From: a virus
IMG/VR virus record: IMGVR_UViG_3300046809_000349
Location: 1-37,367 of that record
DNA: 37,367 nt
Reading direction: 5' to 3' (one strand)
Shown: positions 37,236 to 37,367 of the stretch, piece by piece
How the letters are laid out: each line of letters opens with the position of its first letter
Position numbering within the stretch: the stretch's first letter is position 1
The notes under the pieces: generated by a model
Told to the model about the DNA's origin: nothing
Databases searched by the model: none
The model's input: the letters and a program-made list of their open reading frames with translations, nothing else
Made by a program: the position numbers and the translations under genes

Positions 37236-37263
37236 TTGCAATTCAGCGCAAACCGCTTATATT
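37236..37263 (+). promoter_or_regulatory. TTGCAA-type phage promoter
   Basis: TTGCAA (37236-37241), GCAAA 10 bases on, then CCGCT-TATATT (37258-37263), spacing 16. It lies just after the tRNA and heads the next gene. Confidence 0.65.
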
Positions 37264-37288
37264 TAAGGGGTCAGTAAGGAGAACCCAT

Positions 37289-37367
37289 ATGAGCTCGAAT
37301 GCGAATCACCTACCAAAGGTTAAGCCCAACGGGTATAGCGCACGTGGATGGCAGGACTATCTGGCCC
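37289..37367 (+). CDS. Partial CDS, N-terminus of unknown protein
   Basis: The ATG at 37289 has AAGGAG about 8 bases upstream, and the frame stays open to the end of the window. The visible N-terminus is hydrophilic (MSSNANHLPKVKPNGYSARG) with no recognisable motif. It has its own TTGCAA-type promoter. Confidence 0.65.
   Translation, partial: MSSNANHLPKVKPNGYSARGWQDYLA

Overview
This window is a segment of a double-stranded DNA tailed-phage genome, seen from its replication and DNA-modification side. The evidence is dense overlapping genes (many ATGA, GTGA or TAATG junctions), a complete phage-type replication and recombination set, many small unknown ORFs, a phage-borne tRNA, and no ribosomal or central-metabolism genes. 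No integrase, capsid, tail, terminase or lysis gene is visible. Shine-Dalgarno sites and sigma70-like promoters point to a bacterial host. A Gram-negative, perhaps alphaproteobacterial, host is only a guess from the OpgC-like membrane protein and the style of the small genes.

Layout. (1) 1-9443, leftward: Holliday-junction-type nuclease, RecA-like recombinase, gp32-like ssDNA-binding protein, UvsY-like mediator, clamp loader, family A polymerase module, a uracil-DNA-glycosylase/3'-5' exonuclease fusion (so the polymerase is split over two genes) and sliding clamp. (2) 9430-17548, leftward and in the same polarity: a DNA base-modification block of DpdA-like transglycosylase, GT-B glycosyltransferase, PIG-L deacetylase, a pyrophosphatase-like fusion, a NUMOD3-like peptide, a helix-turn-helix protein, short QueC, methyltransferase, radical SAM protein, SDR and FolE. 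(3) 17549-18731: promoters, terminators, a leftward DNA-binding-like gene and one rightward gene. (4) 18739-24007, leftward: DnaB-like helicase with a cysteine-rich insert, zinc and membrane proteins, a replication-protein-like gene, a PT-repeat protein and an AT-hook protein. (5) 23504-24327: a gene-poor region with a 30-bp alternating purine/pyrimidine tract, hairpins and many TTGCA sites; a candidate origin/control region. (6) 24328-29905, rightward: three ParB/HTH-like genes, a zinc-motif protein and an OpgC-like membrane acyltransferase. (7) 30010-33514, leftward: primase, a sigma region 2-like protein, SNF2 helicase and small genes. (8) 33666-37367, rightward: membrane protein, amidoligase, small genes, gamma-glutamylcyclotransferase-like gene, tRNA-Lys and a partial gene.

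How it fits together. Groups 1, 4 and 7 can form a near-complete phage replisome and recombination system. Group 2 probably makes a 7-deazaguanine (FolE at entry, QueC to preQ0), exchanges it into DNA (DpdA) and, because a glycosyltransferase and a PIG-L deacetylase are translationally coupled to dpdA, may decorate it with a de-N-acetylated sugar; this is the most promising undescribed system here. A recurrent promoter (TTGCAA, a second GCAA one helical turn later, then TATATA) precedes at least seven transcription units on both strands and probably defines one regulon.
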